From Flagellimonas abyssi (GTDB lineage Bacteria > Bacteroidota > Bacteroidia > Flavobacteriales > Flavobacteriaceae), in assembly GCF_019457905.1 (NCBI RefSeq), contig NZ_JAHZSV010000001.1, positions 310,001 through 374,000 on the forward strand: 64,000 nucleotides of DNA, read 5' to 3'. Both the position numbers and the translations under genes were made by a program. The notes under the pieces are model-generated. The model saw only the letters and a program-made list of their open reading frames with translations, had not been told where the DNA came from and made no database searches. Position 1 is the first letter of the stretch; every line of letters begins with the position of its first letter. This document shows, in pieces, positions 33,405 to 42,795 of the stretch.

Positions 33405-33465
33405 ATCTTCAAAAGTAATAATTATAACTCCTTATCTTTAACCAGCTAAATGAATTTATAGTAGA

Positions 33466-35094
33466 ATGGATATAAACTTCAATAAGAACGAAGACCATAA
33501 TAAATTAAAACTGTCCGACCTTAAGCGCAGATTGGCGAAAGTTAAGCTCGGAGGTGGCAAGAGCCGTATCGAGAAGCACCATGCCAAAGGTAAAATGACC
33601 GCACGGGAACGTATTGACTATCTTCTCGATGAAGAAGTCCCATCCATTGAAATTGGAGCCTTTGCAGGAGAAGATATGTATGAGGAACACGGAGGGTGTC
33701 CATCCGGCGGAGTGGTCGTTAAAGTTGGTTACGTTAAAGGCAAGCAATGTGTGGTTGTAGCAAACGATGCCACGGTAAAGGCCGGTGCTTGGTTCCCAAT
33801 TACTGGAAAGAAAAATTTGCGGGCCCAAGAAATTTCAATTGAGAACAAATTGCCCATCATTTACTTGGTAGACAGTGCGGGGGTTTATTTACCCATGCAG
33901 GATGAAATATTTCCGGATAAAGAGCATTTTGGCCGCATTTTCAGGAACAATGCCGTGATGAGCAGTATGGGAATCACACAAATAGCCGCAGTTATGGGAA
34001 GCTGTGTTGCCGGTGGTGCCTATTTGCCCATTATGAGCGATGAGGCCCTGATCGTTGACAAAACCGGAAGCATCTTTTTGGCGGGGAGTTATTTGGTGAA
34101 AGCGGCAATCGGCGAAAGCATCGATAATGAAACTTTGGGCGGTGCCACTACCCACTCCGAAATTAGTGGGGTAACCGATTACAAGGCCAGGGATGATAAA
34201 GATGCTTTGGACAAGATTAAAAATATTGTGGACAAGATAGGTGATTTTGACAAAGCCGGTTTCAATAGGGTTGAATCGAAAAAGCCTACTGAAAATCCAG
34301 ATGATATTTTTGGCATATTGCCAGCATCCCGAAGCGACCAATACGATATGGTAGAGATCATCAAGCGATTGGTGGACGACTCCGAATTTGAACAATATAA
34401 GGAAGGCTACGGACAGACCATTTTAACCGGATACGCACGTATTGATGGTTGGGCCGTGGGCATCGTCGCCAATCAACGGAAGGTAGTAAAGACCAAGAAG
34501 GGCGAAATGCAGTTTGGCGGTGTCATCTATTCCGACTCTGCGGACAAGGCTACCCGTTTTATAGCGAATTGCAACCAGAAGAAAATTCCTTTGGTGTTTT
34601 TGCAAGATGTCACCGGATTTATGGTGGGCAGCAAAAGTGAGCACGGTGGCATTATAAAAGATGGTGCCAAAATGGTGAACGCTGTCAGCAATTCAGTCGT
34701 GCCTAAATTTACCATTGTCATTGGAAATAGCTACGGAGCAGGAAACTACGCCATGTGCGGAAAAGCGTATGACCCTAGATTGATAGTTGCCTGGCCAAGC
34801 GCTGAGCTTGCCGTGATGAGCGGAAACTCCGCCGCGAAGGTACTTTTGCAGATTGAAAAAGCCAGTTTGGAGAAAAGCGGTAAACCAGTAGATGCAGAAA
34901 AGGAAAAACAGCTTTTTGATGAAATAAAGCAGCGTTACGATGACCAAATATCACCGTATTACGCTGCTGCTAGACTTTGGACGGATGCCATAATCAATCC
35001 GTTGGATACCCGTAAATGGATTTCCATGGGAATCGAAGCGGCGAACCACGCACCCATTGAGAAAAAGTTTAATATGGGAGTGCTGCAGGTATAA
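33466..35094 (+). CDS. Acyl-CoA carboxylase carboxyltransferase (beta) subunit
   Basis: 542 residues, the biotin-dependent acyl-CoA carboxyltransferase family (crotonase-like). Visible: TARERIDYLLDEE, VVANDATVKAGAWFP, the acyl-CoA oxyanion glycines (AVMGSCVAGGAYLPIMSDE) and GGIIKDGAKMVNAVS with IVIGNSYGAGNYAMCG in the C-terminal half. Such subunits carboxylate propionyl-CoA or 3-methylcrotonyl-CoA together with a biotinylated alpha subunit, which is not in the window. The specificity (branched-chain amino acid degradation versus propionate) cannot be decided. Confidence 0.88.
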   Translation: MDINFNKNEDHNKLKLSDLKRRLAKVKLGGGKSRIEKHHAKGKMTARERIDYLLDEEVPSIEIGAFAGEDMYEEHGGCPSGGVVVKVGYVKGKQCVVVANDATVKAGAWFPITGKKNLRAQEISIENKLPIIYLVDSAGVYLPMQDEIFPDKEHFGRIFRNNAVMSSMGITQIAAVMGSCVAGGAYLPIMSDEALIVDKTGSIFLAGSYLVKAAIGESIDNETLGGATTHSEISGVTDYKARDDKDALDKIKNIVDKIGDFDKAGFNRVESKKPTENPDDIFGILPASRSDQYDMVEIIKRLVDDSEFEQYKEGYGQTILTGYARIDGWAVGIVANQRKVVKTKKGEMQFGGVIYSDSADKATRFIANCNQKKIPLVFLQDVTGFMVGSKSEHGGIIKDGAKMVNAVSNSVVPKFTIVIGNSYGAGNYAMCGKAYDPRLIVAWPSAELAVMSGNSAAKVLLQIEKASLEKSGKPVDAEKEKQLFDEIKQRYDDQISPYYAAARLWTDAIINPLDTRKWISMGIEAANHAPIEKKFNMGVLQV

Positions 35095-35109
35095 CTGAAA
35101 CAATTAGGT

Positions 35110-35502
35110 TTAAGAACGTCGCTTATATTTCTTGTCAAGAAATTCGCCTACTGCTTCACAATCATCGGTTTCATATAAAAAAACATCCACTACTAGGCCT
35201 TCCTCATTTACATCAAACAAAGACCAAAATGGGTTGCCTGTATATTCATTTATGTAAAAATCATATTCTTCTTTGGGGAGTTCACCTTCCTCTATCATTT
35301 TATTTGGATCATATAAATCCAATACATAATTAAAGCAGGCTTCCATATCCCCATTGGAAATGGGTCCTTCATAAATCTCATTATTGCTTTCTAGAAGGTC
35401 TCTAATATTAAACTCCCAATTCTCCGTTGCTTTAGCTTGCTCTCGAAGCGTTTTGGCATGCATGCAAATCTCATCCATGCTCATATCTTTGAATTTCTCC
35501 AT
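35110..35502 (-). CDS. Hypothetical acidic protein
   Basis: 130 residues, soluble, no signal or membrane segments. It begins MEKFKDMSMDEICMHAKTLREQ and has many acidic residues (LLESNNEIYEGPIS, DLYDPNKMIEEGELPKEEYDF) with YETDDCEAVGEFLDKKYKRRS at the end. No domain recognised; a small protein of unknown function convergent with the carboxylase gene (15-nt gap). Confidence 0.55.
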   Translation of the reverse strand: MEKFKDMSMDEICMHAKTLREQAKATENWEFNIRDLLESNNEIYEGPISNGDMEACFNYVLDLYDPNKMIEEGELPKEEYDFYINEYTGNPFWSLFDVNEEGLVVDVFLYETDDCEAVGEFLDKKYKRRS

Positions 35503-35792
35503 AAATACGTTTAAAATATTTTCTAAACTAAATATTTATGGGCATGTTGTGCGTGTCGATTTATGAATGCGCCTTTTCAATTGATGAAATAATGATATGA
35601 ATTGATGGATTAATTTTGCCTCAACTTCAAAGAAGACTTTTTTTTCACTCTATAATGATGGAAATATGACCATTGGTCAAAGACAATTTGCCATCGGCAA
35701 ATCGACCTTCTTTATAGGTTGACCATAAACCAAACTGGGAAGCTAAATGAATATTCCTTCAAAAATCAGATGCTTTCCTAATTTACATATAA

Positions 35793-37139
35793 TCAGTTGC
35801 CCAAGTGCGATTTTGGCCTTGGAATAAGCAGTAATTCCGTTTGTCTACCATTAATATAGCGGAAGCCATCCTCACCAAAAAAACCAGGCTCCTCCAGCAT
35901 AATTCGGATATCCCTGTTCCACTCAGGAATGTTCACCGTGGCATTCAATTCAATAGCGTAGGCGGTGTTCGGGTTCAATGGGTAATTTTCGCCATCGTCC
36001 TTCATGACTCCCTCTTGGGAATCCCACATACCTATGGTTGTACCGGCAGAATGGCCATACATGCCCAAAGGATGGGTGTAAATGGATGGTTGCAAACCTG
36101 CATCCCTCGCTTCCTGCAAGGCTTTGGCCAAAATATCGTTGCCGACTCTACCCTTTACCATGTTTTTGGTCAAGAAATCTTGTACACGATTTCCATCATA
36201 TAGGGCATTTACCAAAAACGAAGGAGCCTCCGTTTCTTCCGGTTTTAGAACATAGGCCAATTCTTGACAATCCGTGTTCAACCGTAAGTAGGTGATACCA
36301 AAATCACAATGTAACAGGTCACCGCGCTGAATTACTTCATCGTCGGGCCTTCCTGAAAATGAATATAAGTGTCCCACCAATTCCTCACTTGTCCGTTGTA
36401 CATCAACCGTGGGATGAAACCAAGTTTCCAATCCCAAACCGGTGACTTTTTGACGCATCCACCACTCTACCTCAGTGGTTGTAGTAATTCCCGGAGTGAT
36501 TACTTTTTCGGAAAAGGCCTCGGCAATAATATCGTGGGTAATGTCCGTCAACTGGTTAAAAATAGTCATTTCCCGTGGTGTTCTCGTCTCTATCCAGCGT
36601 ACCGCCAATTGTTCTGCAGATACTACCTTGGAATGGTGTTTTTTGGGCAAATTAGCCATGAATTCATCATAATCGGTTTTATCCAGCCCATCCGCAATAT
36701 TATGGTCCTTAGAAAAATTAAGTCCTATTTTCTCCGGGTTCCGTTCAACGATCAATTCCATCAAACGTTTCCACTGATTGGGCTCTTTATCCTTATCCCA
36801 AGCGGATATAATGCTTTTTCCGATATTATAACGGGCGACGGCCAATTTGTCAATGGTATTCTTTTCTTTGTCCCTGTAAAAAAGAATTATTGTTCTTCTC
36901 CTAGCATTGAGCCAAGTTGCAGGCAACATGGTTCGCAACACAGGGTCTTCGTTGTACTCTCGGGATATCAATACCCACATATCCAAACCTGCATCGTCCA
37001 TTAGTTTAGGAAGGAGATTGTTGAACCGCTCATCAAGTATTTCGTCAACGACCCTTGCCCGTTCCACTTCGGGAAGGATTTGTTGGGAAATAACAATAAA
37101 AGGTAAAAGCAGCAGTACTAGGTTGATGGTTTTTCGCAT
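35793..37139 (-). CDS. Secreted M24-family metallopeptidase (Xaa-Pro peptidase-like)
   Basis: 448 residues with a signal peptide (INLVLLLLPFIVISQQ). The creatinase-like N-terminal domain is followed by the pita-bread fold: metal ligands in HCDFGITYLRLNTD (Asp, Asp), THPLGMYGHSAG (His), AIELNATV (Glu) and MLEEPGFFGEDG (Glu). Probably cuts N-terminal residues next to proline in the periplasm. A frame-wise short open stretch downstream of its stop (35648-35758) may be a decayed remnant. Confidence 0.85.
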   Translation of the reverse strand: MRKTINLVLLLLPFIVISQQILPEVERARVVDEILDERFNNLLPKLMDDAGLDMWVLISREYNEDPVLRTMLPATWLNARRRTIILFYRDKEKNTIDKLAVARYNIGKSIISAWDKDKEPNQWKRLMELIVERNPEKIGLNFSKDHNIADGLDKTDYDEFMANLPKKHHSKVVSAEQLAVRWIETRTPREMTIFNQLTDITHDIIAEAFSEKVITPGITTTTEVEWWMRQKVTGLGLETWFHPTVDVQRTSEELVGHLYSFSGRPDDEVIQRGDLLHCDFGITYLRLNTDCQELAYVLKPEETEAPSFLVNALYDGNRVQDFLTKNMVKGRVGNDILAKALQEARDAGLQPSIYTHPLGMYGHSAGTTIGMWDSQEGVMKDDGENYPLNPNTAYAIELNATVNIPEWNRDIRIMLEEPGFFGEDGFRYINGRQTELLLIPRPKSHLGN

Positions 37140-37171
37140 GGTTGATTTTTAAAATTTTGAATGTACAAAAC

Positions 37172-38248
37172 TTAGCCTATTTGTTCCAAGGTTTTTTTTC
37201 TATCCACCTTTCTTGTTGAGGTCTCCACAAAGGATTTCATAAAATACACTTGTTTGGGAACTTCATATTTTGATATCCCCTCCAAAGCCTTGATGGCTTT
37301 TAGTAGTCCTGCCTCATTCATTGGTCCACATTCCATTACAAGCACCAATTTTTCACCCAATCGGTCGTCTGGTAAGCCTGTTACAAAGAAGCGTGGTTCT
37401 ATTAGGGTGGAAAGCTTTTGTTCTATTTTTTCAGGAATGAGTTTGATCCCTCCTGAATTGATTATGGAATCATGGCGCCCCAACCAAAGAAATTGATTTT
37501 TGTTGATAAGCTCAACCACATCATTAGTGATGATATTACTATCTGAAATTTTCGGCGCATCAATCACAAGGCATCCTCTGTCATCTTGTGAGACAGAAAC
37601 ATCTGGAAGCGTTTCAAATGGATTCACTTTCTTCCCATCCATTTTCTTTACCGCAATATGGGTAATGGTTTCCGTCATACCATAGGTTTCATAAGCACCA
37701 ACGGGCAATTTGGATAGCTCGTTCCTTAAATTCGAATCCACAGGAGCACCGCCGATTATAATTTGGCCTACCCTATCCATTTGATGTATCGAATTTTGGA
37801 CCTGTAACGGTACCATGGCCACAAAATCATAGATGTTATCAGTATCTTTTAGTGGGCTTGAAGAAGGTTCCACCATATCTAAATGCAGTCCGAGAACCAT
37901 GGCACGGACCAACATCATTTTGCCGGCAATACCTGTGCAAGGAAGGCATAAAAGTGCTCTCTGTTCTGGCTTTAACCGAAAATATTCACCTGTGGCCAAG
38001 GCCGAATTGACCATGTGCTCTTTTTTAAGGACTATGGTCTTTGGTTTTCCTGTAGATCCCGATGTTTGAACTTGTACAGTAGATTCTTGGGAAGTCCAAT
38101 CCAACAAAAACTCACCGATAGATCTTTGAAAATCTTGGCCTTCCTCCACTAATTCATCAGCGAACTTTTCAAGTCCTCCAACCGAGTAGGAGGCTTTATT
38201 TAATTGAAAGTCAGGATGAATTTTATGCCAAGTCGGATTCTCCATCAT
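37172..38248 (-). CDS. menE: O-succinylbenzoate-CoA ligase-like AMP-binding enzyme (MenE)
   Basis: 358 residues, shorter than the usual 450-500 of acyl-CoA synthetases, as is common for flavobacterial MenE. P-loop-like QTSGSTGKPKTIVLK near residue 58, GAYETYGMTETITHIAVK as the A5 region, WLGRHDSIINSGGIKLIPE as A8, ending at DRKKTLEQIG. It activates o-succinylbenzoate with CoA in menaquinone synthesis. The start (MMENPTWHK) overlaps the stop of the CPBP gene by 26 nt, so they are co-transcribed; menC precedes them. Confidence 0.8.
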   Translation of the reverse strand: MMENPTWHKIHPDFQLNKASYSVGGLEKFADELVEEGQDFQRSIGEFLLDWTSQESTVQVQTSGSTGKPKTIVLKKEHMVNSALATGEYFRLKPEQRALLCLPCTGIAGKMMLVRAMVLGLHLDMVEPSSSPLKDTDNIYDFVAMVPLQVQNSIHQMDRVGQIIIGGAPVDSNLRNELSKLPVGAYETYGMTETITHIAVKKMDGKKVNPFETLPDVSVSQDDRGCLVIDAPKISDSNIITNDVVELINKNQFLWLGRHDSIINSGGIKLIPEKIEQKLSTLIEPRFFVTGLPDDRLGEKLVLVMECGPMNEAGLLKAIKALEGISKYEVPKQVYFMKSFVETSTRKVDRKKTLEQIG

Positions 38249-39185
38249 TTAGTGCCATATATTCTTCTCTGGACAAAACTCTTCCAAAAAGTTTCTCCTT
38301 CCAGTTTTTCCAACCATACTTTTTAGAGAAAATAAACAGTAAAATTGGATAAATTACAAACACCGGAATTAATACATCCCATCCTATAACCGGTTCGGAA
38401 ACATCCCTGTAAATGGAATGGGTCCGGAATGCGGTCCAATCAGCGGTGACAAGGAGCGCCGTAAAGAAGTTGTTGGCCGCATGAAAACCCAAGGGCAATT
38501 CCAATCCTTCGTCCATCAATGTCAAAATGCCCAAGAAAAAACCTGTTCCTATGTAATAGATCAAGATGCCATACCCCAATTTATCAACCTCTGGATTGAG
38601 AATATGTAGCAATCCGAACAAGGACGAACTCACCACAAAGGGCAACCATTTATTTTTTGATGCGATACCGATAGACTGCATAAGATAGCCTCTTGTAAAA
38701 TATTCCTCGAAGCTGGTCTGGATAGGTATAAAGATGATGGAAATCAACAATAGCACTAAAAATGGACCTGCTTCAAAGGAAAACTCATAGTTCTCCGGTG
38801 AAAAATAAATATCCAAAAAAACCAGGGCCGATGATACCACTCCCCATAAAACGAATGAAAACGTGATTCTTTTCCAATCGATTCGTTTTCTTGATGTGGT
38901 AAAGTCCTTAAATGAAAGTCTGTGTATGAATTTAACAGCTACCCATAAACTTACCATGGCCGCAAAAAAGGTAAGCAGCACCAATAAAAAGAAAAAATTG
39001 AGGCCCAAGGTATCGGCCATAGCTCCATAATCCGTGGATATTGAATTGATTGAGTCCGACTTTAAGATCATTGCTGCAATTAAGGGTATGCCTCCCAAAA
39101 ATTGCCACCCAACGATGACAATCAGAAATCCAACAAAATATCTCCAACGTTCGGTAAATCCTTTGTATGCTTGTTCTATGTACAT
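38223..39185 (-). CDS. CPBP-family intramembrane metalloprotease
   Basis: 320 residues with about eight membrane helices. The Abi/CPBP protease motifs are present: the glutamate pair EEYFTRGYLMQSIG (EExxxR), FGLLHILNP (His) and GFHAANNFFTALL (HxxxN). Family members process CAAX-like or peptide substrates or function in membrane-linked defence. It overlaps both neighbours (menC stop by 10 nt, menE start by 26 nt) within a single transcription unit of menaquinone genes, so it may be functionally linked to the membrane or merely embedded. Confidence 0.82.
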   Translation of the reverse strand: MYIEQAYKGFTERWRYFVGFLIVIVGWQFLGGIPLIAAMILKSDSINSISTDYGAMADTLGLNFFFLLVLLTFFAAMVSLWVAVKFIHRLSFKDFTTSRKRIDWKRITFSFVLWGVVSSALVFLDIYFSPENYEFSFEAGPFLVLLLISIIFIPIQTSFEEYFTRGYLMQSIGIASKNKWLPFVVSSSLFGLLHILNPEVDKLGYGILIYYIGTGFFLGILTLMDEGLELPLGFHAANNFFTALLVTADWTAFRTHSIYRDVSEPVIGWDVLIPVFVIYPILLFIFSKKYGWKNWKEKLFGRVLSREEYMALNDGESDLA

Positions 39186-40228
39186 ATTTCCTGTATTAAA
39201 TCCATGTTCCAGGTCCTCGTTCGCCTATAAAAAAGTTTGCCTTCGAAAACTTCCAAAGGGCTATCAATATTATTGGTGAACAGACTTCCTGTTCCCAGCC
39301 CTTGTGGCATTTTAGTGTTCAAAGAATATGTGAACTGTGCTATTGCGTTCAATCCAATATTACTTTCCAATGCACTGGTTATCCACCAATCTATGTTATC
39401 ATTTTCGGCCAAAGTTATCCATTCATTACTGCCGCCAATACCCCCCACTAAACTTGGTTTTAGAATAATGTATTGTGGTTGTATGGTTTGTAGTAGTTTC
39501 TTCTTTTCCGTTACATCAAAAACACCGATTAATTCCTCGTCCAAGGCAATAGGAAGTGGAGTGCTTTCACAAAGATTTGCCATTTCTTCCCATTGGCCCG
39601 CTTTAATGGGCTGTTCAATGGAATGTATCTTGAACTGTGCCAGCCTTTCCAACTTTTCCTGTGCTTCTTTGGGTTTAAAAGCGCCATTGGCATCCACTCT
39701 TAATTCGATGTCCTCAGGGGAAAATCTTTCTCGGATGGATTTTAGTATGGATATTTCCTTTTCAAAATCTATGGCCCCTATTTTCATTTTGATGCACCCG
39801 AAACCATCCTTTAGTTTTTGTTCCAATTGTTTGAGCATATAATCCGTATCCCCCATCCAAATGAGGCCATTGATTGGAATCGGTGATTCCTTTTGGGTGA
39901 AATCTGAAGCGAATAATTCAAATGGATCGGTGGATTGTAAGGACAACAATGCTTGTTCAAGTCCAAACTGGATGGAGGGAAACTCTTTAAGTTGATTCAA
40001 CAACTCTTCCTTATCCAAATGGATGTTGGCACAGGTCCACTGCAATTTTTCTTGGAAATCAGGTCGGTCATCCACGCTTAATCCACTTAAAATACCACAT
40101 TCCCCTATACCAAATCCTTTTTCACTTTTTATGATGATGAACCAAGTTTCCTTTTGCGTCATAACCCCGCGCGAAGTACCGCTGGGAACTTTAAAATTGA
40201 GGGTATACTTTTTATAGGTTGCTTTCAT
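39176..40228 (-). CDS. menC: o-Succinylbenzoate synthase (MenC)
   Basis: 350 residues of the enolase superfamily: the N-terminal lid, the lysine in CIKMKIG, metal ligands in LRVDANGAF, SIEQPIKAGQ, and IALDEELIGV, and the second catalytic lysine in ILKPSLVGG. It dehydrates SHCHC to o-succinylbenzoate. The start at 40228 (MKATYKKYTLNFKV) is the family N-terminus; the frame extends to 40336 but that part overlaps the histidine kinase gene. First gene of menC-CPBP-menE. Confidence 0.83.
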   Translation of the reverse strand: MKATYKKYTLNFKVPSGTSRGVMTQKETWFIIIKSEKGFGIGECGILSGLSVDDRPDFQEKLQWTCANIHLDKEELLNQLKEFPSIQFGLEQALLSLQSTDPFELFASDFTQKESPIPINGLIWMGDTDYMLKQLEQKLKDGFGCIKMKIGAIDFEKEISILKSIRERFSPEDIELRVDANGAFKPKEAQEKLERLAQFKIHSIEQPIKAGQWEEMANLCESTPLPIALDEELIGVFDVTEKKKLLQTIQPQYIILKPSLVGGIGGSNEWITLAENDNIDWWITSALESNIGLNAIAQFTYSLNTKMPQGLGTGSLFTNNIDSPLEVFEGKLFYRRTRTWNMDLIQEICT

Positions 40229-40286
40229 GGAGTGTGGATTCAAATTTAAGTTTTTTTTGAATCCTACAAGACCGGATAGGGCCAAA

Positions 40287-42248
40287 TCAACTAAAGTTGA
40301 ACCAAAAACGAACGCCCTCGACCTGTCTGTCCACATTCAATTTGGACTGAAGCTGATTGACCAACCTATTGATCAAACGAATACCCATAGAGGAGTTTGA
40401 CCGTTCATCGGTATCATCTGGAAGTCCCACACCATTGTCGGTATATTCAAAATAGCCCTGGTCCCCATTTTTTCGTAGATGAATGTAGATTTTTCCGTTT
40501 TCGTCGTTTTCGGGAAAAGCATATTTAAATGAGTTGGAAACGAGTTCATTCAAGATCAACCCGAACGGAATTGCACGGTCAATGTCCAGTTCGGTACCTT
40601 CCGCATCAATGGTAATACTGATATTGTGTCCGCCTTTTTTGTAAACAGATTGCACGCTATTGATCAAACTTTCAATATATCCCTGCATCTCAATCACGGA
40701 GAGGTCATCGTTCTGATACAATTTTTGATGAATCAATGCCATGGCCTTCACCCTACTCTTTCCTTCTTCCAGAGCTACTATTGCTGCTTTGCTTCGCGTG
40801 TTCTTCGTCTGCAAGCTTAATAGGCTGCTCACCATCTGAAGATTGTTCTTGACCCTATGATGGATTTCTTTCAACAATGAATCTTTTTCAACAAGCGAGT
40901 TTTCGATAATATGCTTTTGTTCGGCAATCAATCGCTGGTTTTTGATACTTTTTAGATAGGCATAAACCAGTCCAGCAAAACCCAATAAGGTAAATATCAA
41001 TGAAATAAACACTAAGTTGATCCGCTCATCCTTGGCTTTCATTTCGCTACGGGCCAGCTCATTGATACGTTTTTGCTCGTCGATAAGCCTTTGGGAATTC
41101 TCTAAATCCTCGTTGGCAACAATGGTCACCAACTGTTGTTTGATCAATGCCGACTGTTTTTTTGCCAACGAATCTTTTATTCTTTCGTTACGCTTGTAAT
41201 AGATGGAAGCATTCTTATAATTTTCCACTTTGTCATAAAAAGCAGCTAAAAGACTGTTCTTTTTAATGATCTGAAGAACGGTAATATTGTCAAATTCGGT
41301 ATCCAAATGCTTTTTTGCTTCGGTAAATCGTTCCAATTGCAGATTGGCCTCGGCCAAGTACATGGTATTCTCCACCACCTCGCTCTGATCGTTATTGTTC
41401 GGTGATTTCTTTAAAGTTTCAATGCTCGTTTCCAAAAGAGGTATGGCTTCCTCATATTCTCCCAGCATTACATGGCATTTAGCAATATTCCCCTCTATTT
41501 CCGCTTTTAGAAGTTCACTTTCGAATATGTCCGATTCACTCTTTTGAGTGGAAATATCGTTCATGTAAACCCCAAGGTAGGAATTTGCTTTTTTTAGCTC
41601 GCTCAAAGCCGTAGGTGCAGAATCATCAAGACGTAAATAGTTTCCAACCTTGCTGTGGTATTGGGCCAGCTTAAAGCTTTCGTTATCGGCAATGGTGGGC
41701 TTTACCTCCATTATGTACTGATTCCTGGCCTTTCTATATAAACCAAGATTGCTGTAGATATCGTAAAAGGAAACGTTGTTTGTGATGCCCAACTCCCGTT
41801 TTTGCTTCCTTATTTCAATTTGTTTGTCGAACAATTGAAGATTTGCATAGTTATCGTCGAGTACCTCCAAAACAATTTTCTGTGACTCAGGATCCAAGGA
41901 ACCCTTGATATCATAAAGTTCCTTGGCCAAAGCAGTGCTCTTGTCATATTCGCCCAGATCATTGTATATCTGTGCCTGCATCACCTTATATAGCTGTACC
42001 GCAGTGGAATCTGAGGTTTTTTCGGCGTTGGCCATGTAAATTTTAATGGTATCCAACCAATCGTATGCCGAGTTCACATTGTAACGGTCCAAGGAATTGA
42101 AGAATACCTCAAAACGAGCCGATGGTAGATCGGTGTCCTCGAACTCCTTTAGTACACTTTGCTCATTATCATCAATATTCTGAGCGGTAGAGGTAAAAAG
42201 AAAAACAAAGTATACTGCGGTAAATAAAAATCTTACGTAACGTCCCAT
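40287..42248 (-). CDS. TPR-containing sensor histidine kinase (HisKA_2 type)
   Basis: 653 residues: signal/anchor (FLFTAVYFVFLFTSTAQ), a TPR-rich periplasmic region (residues about 30-400), a membrane helix (LVFISLIFTLLGFAGLVYAYL, about 415), a HisKA_2 phosphoacceptor in KEIHHRVKNNLQMVSSLLSLQ with His followed by His/Arg, and a C-terminal HATPase (LNELVSNSFKYAFP as the N box, DNGVGLPDD as the G1 box). No REC domain. The likely partner is the LytTR response regulator at 42796-43551, 547 nt upstream on the same strand. Confidence 0.86.
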   Translation of the reverse strand: MGRYVRFLFTAVYFVFLFTSTAQNIDDNEQSVLKEFEDTDLPSARFEVFFNSLDRYNVNSAYDWLDTIKIYMANAEKTSDSTAVQLYKVMQAQIYNDLGEYDKSTALAKELYDIKGSLDPESQKIVLEVLDDNYANLQLFDKQIEIRKQKRELGITNNVSFYDIYSNLGLYRKARNQYIMEVKPTIADNESFKLAQYHSKVGNYLRLDDSAPTALSELKKANSYLGVYMNDISTQKSESDIFESELLKAEIEGNIAKCHVMLGEYEEAIPLLETSIETLKKSPNNNDQSEVVENTMYLAEANLQLERFTEAKKHLDTEFDNITVLQIIKKNSLLAAFYDKVENYKNASIYYKRNERIKDSLAKKQSALIKQQLVTIVANEDLENSQRLIDEQKRINELARSEMKAKDERINLVFISLIFTLLGFAGLVYAYLKSIKNQRLIAEQKHIIENSLVEKDSLLKEIHHRVKNNLQMVSSLLSLQTKNTRSKAAIVALEEGKSRVKAMALIHQKLYQNDDLSVIEMQGYIESLINSVQSVYKKGGHNISITIDAEGTELDIDRAIPFGLILNELVSNSFKYAFPENDENGKIYIHLRKNGDQGYFEYTDNGVGLPDDTDERSNSSMGIRLINRLVNQLQSKLNVDRQVEGVRFWFNFS

Positions 42249-42610
42249 TAATTAAATTGATACAGTGACCCGGAATCTTCCAACAGCCCTAGTATTATTA
42301 TCGTGCCCTTTTTTCCTTTATTGTACCCGATATCCTAAATCAATGCCAAAATTGAACATTATGTGAAATTAAAAGGTATGGGGTATATAAAGAACGTTAG
42401 TTTGACCACAAAATTAAATGCCAAGCTATAGACTTGACCGTTATTGTTGTGAAAGTGTTGTTTTGTGTTGTGAAACTACCCAAGCAGTATGTGAAGTTGT
42501 ATTTTATCGATGTTTTCTGCTTTTTATGGAATCTTACAGTAAGATAGGATACTTGTAAAATTGAAAAAGGCCCTGCTTTTTACAACAAGACCCTTTTACG
42601 AGAACACTAT
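42249..42610. other. Non-coding spacer between two-component genes
   Basis: 362 nt upstream of the histidine kinase start, with no coding signal on either strand by eye. It holds the kinase promoter region on the minus strand and a hairpin TTGTAAAA (42553-42560) / TTTTACAA (42577-42584) around GAAAAAGGCCCTGC; a short inverted repeat TCTTAC/GTAAGA is also present near 42532-42544. Confidence 0.5.
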
Positions 42611-42736
42611 ATGAAAATGAAAAAATTACTTTCTGAATTATTAACACTGCTAAAATATGACCGATTCACCCATCAAGAAAAATATTGTTGCGAACTCCTT
42701 AAAAGTTGTGGTCTTTCTCTTTTAAAAGTGTTGTAG
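42611..42736 (+). CDS. Possible 41-residue peptide
   Basis: ATG at 42611 to TAG at 42734-42736 encodes MKMKKLLSELLTLLKYDRFT then HQEKYCCELLKSCGLSLLKVL; amphipathic helical with three cysteines (two adjacent). It lies on the strand opposite to the neighbours and ends just before the LytTR terminator. Supported only by an open frame and plausible composition. Confidence 0.25.
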   Translation: MKMKKLLSELLTLLKYDRFTHQEKYCCELLKSCGLSLLKVL

Positions 42737-42737
42737 C

Positions 42738-42765
42738 AAAAAAAAAGCGTCCTAACGGAACGCTT
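42738..42765 (-). terminator. Terminator of the LytTR gene
   Basis: On the minus strand AAGCGTTCC-GTTA-GGACGCTT with one bulged base, followed by about eight U. It lies 30 nt after the LytTR stop and separates it from the histidine kinase downstream. Confidence 0.75.
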
Positions 42766-42795
42766 ATATATATCTTTTGTTAAATCACTTGAACA

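Noticed and set aside
35648..35758. 37 open codons on the minus strand (SQFGLWSTYKEGRFADGKLS)
   Set aside because: Looks like coding text but has no start codon and a stop directly before it; possibly the decayed end of a gene, too short to call.
36369..37004. Long open frame opposite to the M24 peptidase (about 211 codons, plus strand)
   Set aside because: Antisense shadow of a gene with clear metal-binding motifs.
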